Of a stretch of 59,488 nucleotides of DNA, positions 8,053 to 17,675 are shown piece after piece. The notes beneath the pieces were generated by a model, which was not told where the DNA came from, did not search any database, and worked only from the letters and a program-made list of their open reading frames with translations. The DNA is taken from positions 1 to 59,488 of the forward strand of contig NZ_PGCL01000007.1 in assembly GCF_004297185.1 (NCBI RefSeq), given 5' to 3'. Positions within the stretch are counted from its first letter, which is position 1. The number at the start of each line of letters is the position of its first letter. The translations under genes and the position numbers were made by a program. This DNA comes from Methanofollis fontis (GTDB lineage Archaea; Halobacteriota; Methanomicrobia; Methanomicrobiales; Methanofollaceae).

Positions 8053-9732
8053 TCACCGGTGGGTGAAGTAGCAGAACACGCCGTCAGGGCCGGCGCTGTC
8101 GATCCGCACAAACCCGAACCGCTCGAACTGGACGGTCCGCCCCTCGAAATTCGCCACGTCGGGCTCGCACAGCCCGGACACATCGCCCTCCGGCGTACGG
8201 ACCGTGCAGGGTATGCCGTAGCCCTCCGGCATCCACTGGATGATCGGCGCCTTTACGGCCCGGACAGCGGCGAGATCGTCTCCCGCATAGGATGCCCTGT
8301 CTCCTGCACCGATGCGGATATTGAAGAGGTCCTTGAGGCGCACAAGATCGGCCCCGGTCGTCTCCCCCTGTGGGAGGACCACCGTACCGCTGAATGCAAG
8401 CGTCCTCACACCGCGCTCGGCATTACCCGGATAACGAGGGATCTCGGCGACCGCCGCCGGTGCATCGGCGACCGTCACCGTGACCGGGTCCGGCACAAAG
8501 AAGAACCGGTCTGAGGACTCGTCGATGAGGGCCTTGTTCTGTGCGAACAGGTTCTCCCATGAGAACGAGATGTCGGTCTCGCCGATCCCGATCTCCAGCA
8601 TGGCGTTCCTGACCGCCTCCGGCAGGATACCGCGTCGTGCGATCGCCCGCAGGGTGCCCAGATGGATATCGTCCCACCCTGTATAGGTGCCCTCTATGAT
8701 CCCCTCGCGCATCGATGAGGTGGAGAGCACCACGCCCTCGATGCCCATCCGGCCGTAATGCCGGTATACCGGCGGCTTCCAGCCGAAATAGTCATAGATA
8801 TAGCGCTGGCGCCGTGTGTTGGCGATATGGTCCTTGCCCCGGATCACATGGGTGATCCCGAGCAGGTGGTCGTCCACTACCACCGAGAAGTTCATCAGGG
8901 GATAGACCCGCGTCCCGCTGATCCTGGGATGCGCCGGTGCGTCCACGATCCGGAAGATGGAGAAATCCCGGATCGCCGGGTCCGGGTGCTCAAGATCGGT
9001 CTTCACCCGCACCGTGACCTGCCCCTCGGCAAAACCGCCGGAGAGCATCCGGTCCCAGAGGGCCAGGTTCTCTTCGACCGTCTGTGAGCGGCAGGGGCAG
9101 GGCTTCTTTGCGAGCTTCAGGTCCCGGAAATATTCGGCATCGCAGGTGCAGACATAACACCCGCCCTGTTCGATGAGCTGCCGGCAGTGCTCATAATAGA
9201 TATCCATCCGGTCGCTCTGGTAGACGATCTCGGTGATCGAGAGCCCCATCCATTCGATGTCCTCGGGCACCATCCGGTAGGCCTCCGGGTCCACGCGCCT
9301 GGGATCGGTGTCCTCGATCCGCAGCACATACCGCCCGCCGTACCGCCTCACATAGGCGTCGTTTAAGAAGGCGGCGCGGGCATGACCGAGGTGGAGGGGG
9401 CCTGAGGGGTTGGGGGCAAAACGCATCACCACGCCGCCATCAGTCTCTTCAAGCGTAGGAAGATCTTTTTTGCGCTCCTTTTTCCCGGTATCGGCCACAA
9501 TCAGGTCGGGTGCGAGCCCCTCCAGGCGCCCCTTCCATTCCTCGTGCGGGATCGCCCCCACCTCGGCAAGCACCTCTGTGAGAATGGCCGGGATCTCCTT
9601 TGCATGCGGGCGGAGGTCGGGGCGGGCGCCGAGCACCTTCCCCATCACTGCCTTTGCATTCGGGACATTGCCATGCCGCACGGCGTTTTCGAGGGCATAG
9701 ATAAACAGGATCTCCCTGATCCGCTCATCCAT
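8053..9732 (-). CDS. gltX: glutamyl-tRNA synthetase (archaeal GluRS)
   Basis: The 559-residue class I synthetase charges tRNA-Glu (and probably tRNA-Gln for later amidation, as usual in archaea). The HIGH box is PSGPLHLGHAR near residue 110, and a KMSKS-like LSTSSM is near 335. An IEDTDPRRV substrate motif follows the HIGH region. The C-terminal half is the beta-barrel anticodon domain typical of archaeal/eukaryotic GluRS. It is the last gene of the superoperon, one base after the idsA stop, so translation is probably coupled. Confidence 0.95.
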   Translation of the reverse strand: MDERIREILFIYALENAVRHGNVPNAKAVMGKVLGARPDLRPHAKEIPAILTEVLAEVGAIPHEEWKGRLEGLAPDLIVADTGKKERKKDLPTLEETDGGVVMRFAPNPSGPLHLGHARAAFLNDAYVRRYGGRYVLRIEDTDPRRVDPEAYRMVPEDIEWMGLSITEIVYQSDRMDIYYEHCRQLIEQGGCYVCTCDAEYFRDLKLAKKPCPCRSQTVEENLALWDRMLSGGFAEGQVTVRVKTDLEHPDPAIRDFSIFRIVDAPAHPRISGTRVYPLMNFSVVVDDHLLGITHVIRGKDHIANTRRQRYIYDYFGWKPPVYRHYGRMGIEGVVLSTSSMREGIIEGTYTGWDDIHLGTLRAIARRGILPEAVRNAMLEIGIGETDISFSWENLFAQNKALIDESSDRFFFVPDPVTVTVADAPAAVAEIPRYPGNAERGVRTLAFSGTVVLPQGETTGADLVRLKDLFNIRIGAGDRASYAGDDLAAVRAVKAPIIQWMPEGYGIPCTVRTPEGDVSGLCEPDVANFEGRTVQFERFGFVRIDSAGPDGVFCYFTHR

Positions 9733-9733
9733 C

Positions 9734-10702
9734 CTAAAAACTCCGCCTGACGAAAAATTCCACCAGTTCCTCGAGATATTTCCGCTCCTGGCTCTCGGGC
9801 AGCACCTGGAGCGCCTGCCGCGCCGTGGTCACCCGTTCGGCGGCGATCCGGCGCACCTCGTCGAGCACTCCCGCTCCCTCGAGTTCGGCGATGGCGGCGT
9901 CCACGTCCTCCGGGGTGAGGGGGCGGCGGTATTTCGAAAGGTCCACGCCGCGCTCCCGGGCGACGATGGCGATGAGCGTCTGTTTGCCCTCGCGGAGGTC
10001 GGACCCGCGGTCCTTCCCGCTCTTCTCGGCCGGGGCAAGGAGGTCGATGAGGTCGTCCTGGATCTGGAAGGCGATGCCGGCGTTCATGCCGTACTGGTAG
10101 AGGGCGTCCGCCTCCACCGGTCCGCAGCCGGCAAGGATGGCGCCGATCGACGCCGATGCGGCATAGAGTGCCCCGGTCTTCTTCGCCGCCATCTCGATAT
10201 AGTCGCCGGCCTCAACCTCGGCCCCCCTCTCTTCAAAGGCCATATCCTGGTGCTGCCCTTCGCAGATCTCCGCGCAGGTGCGGGCGAGCATGTTCACCGC
10301 CTTCACCCGCGCCCGGTCCTCGGCGGCGGCCAGCGTGATGTACTCAAACGCCTTCGCATACAGCACATCGCCGGCCAGGATCGCAGTCGGTTCGTCCCAG
10401 AGCGTGTGCACCGTCGGCACGCCCCGCCGGGTGGTGTCGCCGTCCATGATGTCGTCATGGACCAGGGTGAAGGTGTGGGTGATCTCCAGGGCGAGGGCCG
10501 CCGTCATCAGGTTGTCCGAGCTCCCGTGCCGCACCGCATCGGCCGAGAGGAGCAACATTGCCGGCCTCAGCCGTTTGCCGCCTGCAAGCAGGAGGTGCGC
10601 CCCTGCCCTGTAGAGATCGCCGAATACGTCACCAAAATACCGTCCGAGGGCAATGTCAACCTGCCGGGCGGTTTCCTCGAGATAGGTTTCCAGATCGCTC
10701 AT
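9734..10702 (-). CDS. idsA: polyprenyl (geranylgeranyl/farnesyl) diphosphate synthase
   Basis: This 322-residue trans-prenyltransferase condenses IPP with allylic diphosphates to make C15/C20 chains for archaeal ether lipids. The first Asp-rich motif DDIMD is near residue 83 and the second (QDDLID) near 214. The GGKRLRP substrate segment is near residue 41. It closes the isoprenoid gene run (mvk-ipk-fni-RNase J-idsA). Product chain length cannot be read safely; C20 is expected for the lineage. Confidence 0.93.
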   Translation of the reverse strand: MSDLETYLEETARQVDIALGRYFGDVFGDLYRAGAHLLLAGGKRLRPAMLLLSADAVRHGSSDNLMTAALALEITHTFTLVHDDIMDGDTTRRGVPTVHTLWDEPTAILAGDVLYAKAFEYITLAAAEDRARVKAVNMLARTCAEICEGQHQDMAFEERGAEVEAGDYIEMAAKKTGALYAASASIGAILAGCGPVEADALYQYGMNAGIAFQIQDDLIDLLAPAEKSGKDRGSDLREGKQTLIAIVARERGVDLSKYRRPLTPEDVDAAIAELEGAGVLDEVRRIAAERVTTARQALQVLPESQERKYLEELVEFFVRRSF

Positions 10703-10714
10703 AATCGTTCACTC

Positions 10715-12052
10715 TTACTTGATCAGCACCCGCTGTCCGTTCCTCAGGATATGGAGGTCATTGTTCAGGGTGTAGCCGCACCCCTCTGCAAACTTCAGGT
10801 AGCCGCCGGTCATGTCCACGTCGCCGTGTGACGGGATGATATGCTGCGGGTTTAAGAGGTGGATCAGCTCGTAGTGGTCCTCGCGGTAGGCGTGACCGGA
10901 GACGTGGAGTTCGTCGAAGATCCTGGCGCCTTTCTGCCGGAGCAGTGTCTCCACAAGATACCGCTGCCCGTAGTTCATCGGGTTCGGGATCACCTTTGCG
11001 GAGAAGAGGATCTTGTCTCCCTTCTCCAGCCGATAGGGGGTGTCGCCGTGTGCCACCCGCGTGAGGATGGCGCCGGGTTCGCCCTGATGCCCGGTGACGA
11101 TCGGGAGGAACTTCTCCTTGCCCGTCTTCATCATGTTCCGCAGGGTGCGGTCGACGGTGCGGCGGTTGCCAAAGACCGAAAGGGTCGGCGGGAATGCGAC
11201 GAGCTTGAGCTGTTCAGCCGTCGTCGAGTAACGCTCCATTGAACGTCCGAGCAACACCGGTTTTCGCCCGATCTCATGCGCACACTCGGCGATCGTCTTG
11301 ATACGGGAAATATGGGAGGAGAATGTCGAGACGATGATGGCGCTCTTATCGTCCTCATAGCTGCTGATCGTATCGCGCACCAGATCGCGGGCGATCCGTT
11401 CGCTCGGGCAGCGCCCCTTCCGGTCGATATTCGTCGACTCCACGATCAGGGCGAGGACGCCGTCCTTGCCGATCTGGCGGAGACGGGCAAAGTCCGGGGG
11501 CTCGCCGATCACGGGCGTGCGGTCGAACTTGAAGTCGTTGGCATAGATGATCGCCCCGCGCTTAGTGTGGAGTACGGCCATCACCGTGTCGATGATCGAG
11601 TGCTGCATCTTCACGAACTCAAGGGTGAGGTTCTGGGAGATGCGGTAGCGGTGCCCTGCCCTGAGCACCTGGACCTTGTTGTTCACCCCGAATTTTTGCT
11701 CCCCCTGGATCTGCTGCTTGATCAGTTCGACGGTATAGGGTGTGCCGATGATCGGTGCATTGTAGCGGTGGGCGAGTTTCGGGATGGCGCCGATATGATC
11801 GAGGTGACCGTGCGTGCTGACGATCGCCTTCACGCTCCCCTCGACGGTATTCATCATCGTGTCGTCGGGGATCGCCTTCATCTCGATCAGGTCCAGAGAA
11901 TGCATGTTCTCCAGTTCGGCATCCTCGTGGATCATGATCTGGTCCAGGCGGATGCCCATGTCGAAGATGACAATCTCCTTATCGCAGCGGACGGCGGTCA
12001 TGTTTCGGCCGACTTCGTTGTAGCCGCCCACTGCCACTATTTCAATATCCAT
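10715..12052 (-). CDS. rnj: ribonuclease J (archaeal aRNase J, metallo-beta-lactamase/beta-CASP)
   Basis: The 445-residue protein has the zinc motif STHGHLDHIG near residues 76-85. Family members of this length are archaeal RNase J, a 5'-3' exoribonuclease acting in RNA decay. The beta-CASP motifs follow (VESTN, STFSSHISR, KPVLLGRSMER), and a late conserved HVSGHA motif lies near residue 385. Its place between fni and idsA is a common euryarchaeal arrangement. It lacks the long C-terminal domain of bacterial RNase J, as archaeal forms do. Confidence 0.93.
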   Translation of the reverse strand: MDIEIVAVGGYNEVGRNMTAVRCDKEIVIFDMGIRLDQIMIHEDAELENMHSLDLIEMKAIPDDTMMNTVEGSVKAIVSTHGHLDHIGAIPKLAHRYNAPIIGTPYTVELIKQQIQGEQKFGVNNKVQVLRAGHRYRISQNLTLEFVKMQHSIIDTVMAVLHTKRGAIIYANDFKFDRTPVIGEPPDFARLRQIGKDGVLALIVESTNIDRKGRCPSERIARDLVRDTISSYEDDKSAIIVSTFSSHISRIKTIAECAHEIGRKPVLLGRSMERYSTTAEQLKLVAFPPTLSVFGNRRTVDRTLRNMMKTGKEKFLPIVTGHQGEPGAILTRVAHGDTPYRLEKGDKILFSAKVIPNPMNYGQRYLVETLLRQKGARIFDELHVSGHAYREDHYELIHLLNPQHIIPSHGDVDMTGGYLKFAEGCGYTLNNDLHILRNGQRVLIK

Positions 12053-12068
12053 TTTTGTTCTCCATATA

Positions 12069-13115
12069 CTACTTGTTCTGTATCATTTCTCGCGTTGTTC
12101 CGGTGATATATGTCCTGGATTTTCGTAAGCCGTCAATCGAGGCCGATCCAGTCAGGAACATGGCGCTGCGCAGTTCGCTCAGCACCGCACCCACAGCCCT
12201 CTCCAGCGCTTTATCGGACTCCATCGCCGCAGGGAGGAGGGGGAGTGCCATGCCGGCGAGGTCGGCGCCGAGTGCAATCGCCTTTGCGGTGTCGATACCG
12301 CTCCGCACACCGCCGGTGGCAATGACCGGACCGTCGCCGGCGACCTCCATCAGGCTGACGACCGTGGGGATACCCCAGTCCAGGAAACGCTCCCCGAGCG
12401 CCTTCTGGCGTTCGTCTTCGGCACGCTGGATCTCGACGGCAGCCCAGGAGGTGCCGCCGAAACCGCCGATATCGATCGCATCGGCGCCGGCGCCCCGGAG
12501 AAGACGGGCGGTCTCGCGGGAGATGCCGGCCCCGGTCTCCTTAACAATCACCGGTGTCCTGAACCCGGAACAGAGATCGGCGATCGCCGCAAGGCAGCCG
12601 CGTGCATCGCGGTCGCCCTCTGGCTGGATCGCCTCCTGCAGAAAGTTCAGGTGGATGCAGAGGGCATCGGCGTCGATCATCTCGACCGCACGCTCCGCCC
12701 ATTCTGCTCCATGGTCTCGCAGCTGCACCGCCCCCAGGTTGGCGCAGAGGAAGGCGTGCGGGGCCTCCTCCCTGACGGCCGAAAAACTGGCCGAGAGGTC
12801 AGGGTGTTCGAGGGCGGCGCGCTGTGAACCCACGCCCATCCCCAGTCCGAGGCGTTCAGCGGCGCGTGCAAGCCTCCGGTTCACCTCCTCGGTCTCCGGA
12901 TGACCGCCGGTCATGGCGGCGATGAAGAGTGGTGCGGAGAGGTCTGCCCCGAGGAAACGGGTCTTCATTGAGATCGCGCCCAGGTCGCACTCGGGGAGCG
13001 CCTCATGCACCAGCCTGACGTCAGAAAAACCGGTGTTCCCCACCTCAACCTGATGATCGCGGCAGATCAGGAGATGGTCGAGCTTCCGGGAGGACGTCTG
13101 CGTCTTGTTTCCGAT
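12069..13115 (-). CDS. fni: type 2 isopentenyl-diphosphate delta-isomerase, apparent non-canonical start
   Basis: This FMN-dependent enzyme interconverts IPP and DMAPP. Visible motifs include AAMTGG, the glycine-rich ATGGVRSG phosphate-binding segment and TGSASIDGLR. The first ATG/GTG/TTG in frame is a GTG at 13043, but the 24 codons before it encode the family's conserved substrate-binding N-terminus (SSRKLDHLLICRDHQVE). An in-frame stop lies at 13167-13169 with no standard start between. GGAGGT at 13122-13127 is six bases before ATC at 13113-13115; ATA at 13119-13121 is the other candidate. From ATC the protein has 348 residues, the normal family length. Confidence 0.85.
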   Translation of the reverse strand: MGNKTQTSSRKLDHLLICRDHQVEVGNTGFSDVRLVHEALPECDLGAISMKTRFLGADLSAPLFIAAMTGGHPETEEVNRRLARAAERLGLGMGVGSQRAALEHPDLSASFSAVREEAPHAFLCANLGAVQLRDHGAEWAERAVEMIDADALCIHLNFLQEAIQPEGDRDARGCLAAIADLCSGFRTPVIVKETGAGISRETARLLRGAGADAIDIGGFGGTSWAAVEIQRAEDERQKALGERFLDWGIPTVVSLMEVAGDGPVIATGGVRSGIDTAKAIALGADLAGMALPLLPAAMESDKALERAVGAVLSELRSAMFLTGSASIDGLRKSRTYITGTTREMIQNK

Positions 13116-13166
13116 ATATATACCTCCGTAGGTCGAATCTGGTGTGCCTGACCCCTGTTTTTGCCT

Positions 13167-13922
13167 TTACCTTCTGACTATCGTTCCGCCGTGCTCTTTC
13201 CCGTCAAGGAAATCGGCTATATGGGACACATGGAAGATATGTGATTCTATTCCGCTATCCGCGAGCTTCAGGAGCTCCTCGATCTTCCCTTTCATCCCGC
13301 CGGTGACATCGGTGTTCCCCGAACACCCGATAGACAGACGTTTGACATGTTCCCTTGTGATCACCGGCACCACGGCGCCCCTGTCGAGCACGCCCGGGAC
13401 ATCGGTTGCAAGCCCGACCCGACCGGCCCCAAGGGCCTGAGCAAGATACCGGATGATCTGATCGCCTGAGATGATGCAGGCACCGCGGCTCGTATCCATC
13501 ACCACATCGCCGTGAAGCACCGGGGTGATGCCAAGCCGCACCAGTTGATCTATAGATTGGTGTTCACAGGATAAGAGTTGTCCGTTATCGGCATGGCATG
13601 CGGCGAGTGGATGGATGCCGACGGCGTCAACCCCCTCTGCTCTGAGCGCTGCAACAACGCTCCGGTTCAGTCCGGCCACCGCTTCATGGGTGATGGCGAT
13701 GCCGGCACGGTTTTGCAGATCGACGCCCTCCTGAATCCTGTACTCCTGTGCCTCGGGGTGGCCGCATGAGCCCGCCCCATGGACGATCACCAGGTGTGCA
13801 TCCCCGCGCTCTGCAATCTCCCGGGCGATGGCGGCCAGGCGCGCATGGTCGATGCCACCGCCGCCACCCTTGTCGGTGACGATGCTGCCGCCAAGTTTCA
13901 GCAGTCTGATCTCTTCAACCAT
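13167..13922 (-). CDS. ipk: isopentenyl phosphate kinase
   Basis: This 251-residue amino acid kinase family member phosphorylates isopentenyl phosphate to IPP with ATP, the step that defines the archaeal alternative mevalonate pathway. Motifs seen are KLGGSIVTDK (residues 9-18), VHGAGSCGHP with the family's essential His, and a C-terminal GGMKGKIEEL segment. A longer frame reaches 14153, but it runs inside mvk. The ATG at 13922 fits the family N-terminus and overlaps the mvk stop by 8 bases, indicating translational coupling. Confidence 0.94.
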   Translation of the reverse strand: MVEEIRLLKLGGSIVTDKGGGGGIDHARLAAIAREIAERGDAHLVIVHGAGSCGHPEAQEYRIQEGVDLQNRAGIAITHEAVAGLNRSVVAALRAEGVDAVGIHPLAACHADNGQLLSCEHQSIDQLVRLGITPVLHGDVVMDTSRGACIISGDQIIRYLAQALGAGRVGLATDVPGVLDRGAVVPVITREHVKRLSIGCSGNTDVTGGMKGKIEELLKLADSGIESHIFHVSHIADFLDGKEHGGTIVRR

Positions 13923-14784
13923 TCTTCTCCCGTCTGATTCCTTCGGTGTCCAGTGTGGTGATGATGGAACGCGCCCCTGTTGCGTCGATCGCTCCAGCCA
14001 CCCGGCTTTTCGCATTTTTCGGGCAGAGGGCAACCATACACCCGCCGCCGCCGGCGCCGGTGATCTTCGCCCCGAACGCCCCGGCGGCGCGCGCCGTGAG
14101 CACGAGCTTCGAGAGTTCGGGGTGGCCCACGCCCAGTGCATCGAGGAGGGCATGGTTGATGTCCATGCACCGCCCCAGCGGTTGCGGTTTGTTCAGGCTC
14201 TTCACCGCCCGCATTGTCACCGCCCCGATCGCCTCCAGGATCGGATCGACGATCTCGGGCGTGCGCTCCCGCCCCCGCGCCACATGCTCCACCATCTTCG
14301 CCGTGGAATGGGAGACGAGGGTGTTGCCGATGACCAGGTTGAGGTTCTGGGGAGGGAGGCGACGTTTGGAATCGCCGGTGATCAGCACGATGCCGCCGAA
14401 GGTGGTGACATAGGTGTCGGTGGGGCTTGCCCGCCCCTTCTGGACCTTCCGCTCGATCTCGTGGGCCCGCCGTGCGATCTCATCCCGGGAAAACCCGAGC
14501 CCGAACTCGTCCGAGATGGCGGCCAGTGTTGCGGCCGTTACCGCCGCCGAACTGCCAAGACCGGACGAACTCGGGAGCTGTGACCTGATATAGACGCTCC
14601 CCTGCACCCCGGTCGAGCGGAAACACTCCTCGATATAGGGCGAGCGGGCATGCGATGGGTTCCTGCTCTTCCTGACGGTGACGCTCACGCGGGGGCGGAT
14701 CGCCATCGCCACTCCGGGTTTCCCGTAGACAACGGCGTGCTCGCCAAAAAGAAAGACTTTGCCGGGGGCGCTCCAGGTTGCCAC
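13915..14784 (-). CDS. mvk: mevalonate kinase
   Basis: The 289-residue GHMP kinase phosphorylates mevalonate at the 5 position with ATP. The N-terminal APGKVFLFGEHAVVYG motif, the ATP-binding loop PSSSGLGSSAA near residues 69-79 and the C-terminal KITGAGGGGCMVAL motif are all present. It starts two bases from the Memo stop and overlaps ipk, so mevalonate to IPP is encoded contiguously except for the decarboxylation branch, which is not in this window. Confidence 0.95.
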   Translation of the reverse strand: MATWSAPGKVFLFGEHAVVYGKPGVAMAIRPRVSVTVRKSRNPSHARSPYIEECFRSTGVQGSVYIRSQLPSSSGLGSSAAVTAATLAAISDEFGLGFSRDEIARRAHEIERKVQKGRASPTDTYVTTFGGIVLITGDSKRRLPPQNLNLVIGNTLVSHSTAKMVEHVARGRERTPEIVDPILEAIGAVTMRAVKSLNKPQPLGRCMDINHALLDALGVGHPELSKLVLTARAAGAFGAKITGAGGGGCMVALCPKNAKSRVAGAIDATGARSIITTLDTEGIRREKNG

Positions 14785-14785
14785 G

Positions 14786-15571
14786 CTACACCACCGCTAT
14801 GGCGGCGTAGCCGACCACCTCACGATCGCCGGTGACGTCCCCGCTCGTTGCATAGGCGAGGAGTTCCCCGCGGCCGGCGCCGAGGTTCTTGCATGCGCCC
14901 ATCATGGCGGCGATCGGGCCGTAGCCGCATGTCGAGATGCCATAGGCCGCAATCCGCCGGTAGAGTTCGTCGATATCGAGACGTTCGATCGCCTCGATGG
15001 CGGTCCTGTCGAGACGTCGCGCCTCTGCATCCGGAATATAATGGGAAAAATCGCTGGATGCAACAATCCTGACATCACGTCCGGTCTTCTGGATCGCCTG
15101 ACCGATCTGCCATGCAACCTCGGCGGCGGCCTGCTGGCTCTGATCACCCATCATGACGGCGACCATCCTCGCCCTCGGGAAAAAGTGCTTGATGAAGGGG
15201 ACCTGGACCTCCAGGGAATGCTCGTCCTCCATCGCCGCCTCGTCCGTCCTGATCTCCAGGGCCGAGACGAACTCTGTGTCCACATCCACAATGCCCAGGG
15301 GTGTCTCCCAGGGTATCGCCGATGTGCATGTCATATACCCGCGGTGACTCGGCCCGATCACAATAATCGTGCCGTCAAAGTCGGGTTTGATGGCGGAAAA
15401 AGCCGCCGCCGCCACCGCGCCTGAATATGGATATCCTGCGTGGGGGGAGACAATGCCGAGGGCGTCCTCTATGGATCGCGTCCCGGGAACGACCGAACCG
15501 ATGAACTGCTCGAGATGGCTCGGTTCGCCGGGATAGAACATGCCCGCGAAGACGCAGGGTCGTGTTTCCAT
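14786..15571 (-). CDS. Memo family protein (AmmeMemoRadiSam system protein B)
   Basis: The 261-residue protein starts with TRPCVFAGMFYPGE, the Memo family N-terminus, and contains the conserved SPHAGYPYSG and SSDFSHY segments with His residues that bind metal in characterised relatives. The biochemical role in archaea is unsettled. The family often travels with radical SAM and AMMECR1 proteins, but here it sits between rps2 and mvk, an arrangement common in euryarchaea, which hints at a link to isoprenoid metabolism. Confidence 0.88.
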   Translation of the reverse strand: METRPCVFAGMFYPGEPSHLEQFIGSVVPGTRSIEDALGIVSPHAGYPYSGAVAAAAFSAIKPDFDGTIIVIGPSHRGYMTCTSAIPWETPLGIVDVDTEFVSALEIRTDEAAMEDEHSLEVQVPFIKHFFPRARMVAVMMGDQSQQAAAEVAWQIGQAIQKTGRDVRIVASSDFSHYIPDAEARRLDRTAIEAIERLDIDELYRRIAAYGISTCGYGPIAAMMGACKNLGAGRGELLAYATSGDVTGDREVVGYAAIAVV

Positions 15572-15591
15572 CCGTCATCCCTCCGTTGTCC

Positions 15592-16203
15592 TTACAGCTC
15601 GGTCTCGAAGTCTTCCTGGGTGAGGGAGGTCGAAATGCCGCGGATGCGGAGCATCTCCTTGGTGAGCAGGTAGTAGATGAGCGAAAGCGCCTTTCGTCCC
15701 TTGTTGTTTGTCGGGATGACCAGGTCGAGGTTGCTCGTCATGTTGTTGGTGTCGCAGAGACCGACGACCGGGATGCCGTTCTGAACGGCCTCGCGTACAG
15801 CCTGGGCGTCGCCCATCGGGTCGGTGACGATGACGACCTCGGGCTCGATATAGTGCTCGAAGTTCGGGTTGGTCAGCAGACCGGGGATATAGCGCCCGAT
15901 TGCCGCCATGCCGCCGACGGTATCGGCGAACCGCTTTGCCGGGAACTGGGCGTACTGGCGGGATGCCACGACCAGGACCTTCGGGGCGTCGTACTGGGAG
16001 AGGAACTTCGCAACCGTCTTGATCCGCTCATCGGTCGACCTGATGTCGAGGATATACAGTCCGTCCCCGCGCACGCGGTAGATGAACTTCTTCATGTCCT
16101 GGCTCTTCTGCTGGGTACCGATGTGGACACCGGCGGCCAGGTACTCTTCAACCGGAACGAGGGGCTCGTTCAGCACAATTTCCATCTCATTCTCTTCTGC
16201 CAT
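15592..16203 (-). CDS. rps2: 30S ribosomal protein S2 (uS2)
   Basis: The 203-residue archaeal S2 is recognised by [12 protein letters not shown] (about residues 23-34), IPGLLTNP and the conserved [16 protein letters not shown] and GLCDTNN segments. It binds the small-subunit head/body junction. Three bases after the eno stop, it continues the superoperon. The length is normal for archaea, which lack the longer bacterial C-terminus. Confidence 0.96.
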   Translation of the reverse strand: MAEENEMEIVLNEPLVPVEEYLAAGVHIGTQQKSQDMKKFIYRVRGDGLYILDIRSTDERIKTVAKFLSQYDAPKVLVVASRQYAQFPAKRFADTVGGMAAIGRYIPGLLTNPNFEHYIEPEVVIVTDPMGDAQAVREAVQNGIPVVGLCDTNNMTSNLDLVIPTNNKGRKALSLIYYLLTKEMLRIRGISTSLTQEDFETEL

Positions 16204-16205
16204 TG

Positions 16206-17393
16206 TTAGATCAGCTCCTCAATACGTATGAGTTCGTTCAGTTTTGCAATTCTTTCGCCGCCCACGACCCCGGTCTTCAGGAGTCTGCACTCGAATGCCG
16301 TGGCAAGGTGGGCGATGGTCTCGTCGGTCGTTTCGCCGGAACGGTGACTCATCACCGTGTCCATTCCATGGGAGCGGGCGAGGTGCACCGCCTCAAAGGT
16401 GTCGGTCAACGTGCCGATCTGGTTGGGTTTGATGAGCACGCAGTTGGATGCACCCACCTCGATGCCGCGGGTGATCCGCTCGGCATTGGTCACATACAGG
16501 TCGTCGCCGCAGATCATGCAGCGGTCACCGACCTGGCGGGTGAGTTCGGCAAACCCGCCGAAGTCCTCCTCCTGCATGGGGTCCTCGACATAGACCAGAT
16601 TGTAGCGGTCCACCAGTTCGGCGAGATAGGCGATCTGGTCCTCAGGAGAGCGCTTCGCATCCCGATAGACATAGGCGGTGCCGTCCCACATCTCGGTGGA
16701 GGCGACGTCGACGCCCATGGATATGGAGAAGTTCAGTTCGTCGGAGACGGCGCCGACCGCCTCTGCCAGGATCTCAAATGCCGTGATGTCCGGGATTGCG
16801 GGTGCCCATGCGCCCTCGTCTCCCTTTCCGCACCCCTTTCCGGCTGCAAACAGGAGTTCCTTCACCTTTTTGTGCACGGCTGCGTTTGCAAAGACCGCCT
16901 CGTCCGCGCTCGGCGCACCGGTCGGGACAACCAGGAATTCCTGGATGTCGGTGGCGTTTGCCGCGTGCGCTCCACCGCCGATCACGTTTCCGAGTGGGAG
17001 AGGCGTGCACTGGGTGAAGGCCCCGCCGAGATACCGGAAGAGGTCGATGCCGGTTGCATCCGCCGCTGCCTTTGCGCATGCAAGTGAGAGGGCAACGGCC
17101 ACATTCGCACCGATCTCGGAGAAATCACCCGTGCCGTCGTTTTCCCTGAGGGCACAGTCAAACCCGGCCTGATCGGCCGCTTCGAGCCCGATGAGTGCGG
17201 GTACGAGGTGTTCACGGGCGGCAGTGATCGCCTGGCGCGGTGGCCGCGTCTTTGCCTCCCATGTGCCGGTTGAGGCCCCGCTCGGGGCTGCCGCCCTGCC
17301 GTGCCCGAAGGCGGTGAAGACCTCCGCCTCAACGGTCGGGTTCCCCCGACTGTCAAGGATCGTCCTCAATACGATTCTCTCAATTTCTGTCAT
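16206..17393 (-). CDS. eno: enolase (phosphopyruvate hydratase)
   Basis: Enolase interconverts 2-phosphoglycerate and PEP, the substrate of the PEP carboxylase at the window start. The N-terminal [11 protein letters not shown] motif, the APSGASTG loop, the metal ligands around VYVEDPM and CGDDLYVTN, and the signature [19 protein letters not shown] are all visible. At 395 residues it is a little shorter than the usual 410-430, but no motif is lost. It lies between rpoK and rps2, as in many archaeal operons. Confidence 0.96.
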   Translation of the reverse strand: MTEIERIVLRTILDSRGNPTVEAEVFTAFGHGRAAAPSGASTGTWEAKTRPPRQAITAAREHLVPALIGLEAADQAGFDCALRENDGTGDFSEIGANVAVALSLACAKAAADATGIDLFRYLGGAFTQCTPLPLGNVIGGGAHAANATDIQEFLVVPTGAPSADEAVFANAAVHKKVKELLFAAGKGCGKGDEGAWAPAIPDITAFEILAEAVGAVSDELNFSISMGVDVASTEMWDGTAYVYRDAKRSPEDQIAYLAELVDRYNLVYVEDPMQEEDFGGFAELTRQVGDRCMICGDDLYVTNAERITRGIEVGASNCVLIKPNQIGTLTDTFEAVHLARSHGMDTVMSHRSGETTDETIAHLATAFECRLLKTGVVGGERIAKLNELIRIEELI

Positions 17394-17397
17394 GTGA

Positions 17398-17571
17398 TCA
17401 CACTTTCTTCTTCACGGTGATGGGAGTCCGATCGTCCGCAAACTCCTCGAGTGCAATATTGAGGGGATCAACATTGACTGTCTGGATCAGCACGGGAGCA
17501 CCCATCGAGATCTGGAGCGCACGCGCTCCGATGATCCGGGCTTTCTCATAGCGAGTATATGGGTTCGTCAT
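17398..17571 (-). CDS. rpoK: DNA-directed RNA polymerase subunit K (Rpo6)
   Basis: A 57-residue protein was translated by hand from the minus strand. It begins [20 protein letters not shown] and continues through SMGAPVLI to a basic end, TPITVKKKV. These are the hallmarks of archaeal RpoK, the homologue of eukaryotic RPB6 and bacterial omega, which stabilises the polymerase clamp. The TGA stop is four bases before the eno start and the gene follows tRNA-Pro. It is easily missed because of its size. Confidence 0.95.
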   Translation of the reverse strand: MTNPYTRYEKARIIGARALQISMGAPVLIQTVNVDPLNIALEEFADDRTPITVKKKV

Positions 17572-17600
17572 ATATCATCAAAACACATAATAGTAGATAA

Positions 17601-17675
17601 TGGGGTCGCTGAGATTCGAACTCAGGTCAGAGCGTCCCGAACGCCCTAGGATAGTCCAGGCTACCCCACGACCCC
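17601..17675 (-). tRNA. tRNA-Pro (anticodon CGG)
   Basis: The acceptor strands GGGGTCG and CGACCCC pair perfectly. The anticodon stem GGGCG/CGCTC encloses the loop TTCGGGA, giving anticodon CGG (Pro). The T arm contains GTTCGAATC. No CCA is encoded. The 5' end falls on the base directly after the rpoN stop codon, so the tRNA is embedded in a protein operon and must be cut out of the mRNA by RNase P and RNase Z. Confidence 0.95.

Noticed and set aside
12055-12903. 282-codon plus-strand frame
   Set aside because: Antisense to the IPP isomerase gene; Ser/Pro/Arg-rich with no motif.
13923-14153. N-terminal extension of isopentenyl phosphate kinase
   Set aside because: The extra 77 residues are encoded inside mvk in another frame and are low complexity. 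The family N-terminus starts at the ATG at 13922.
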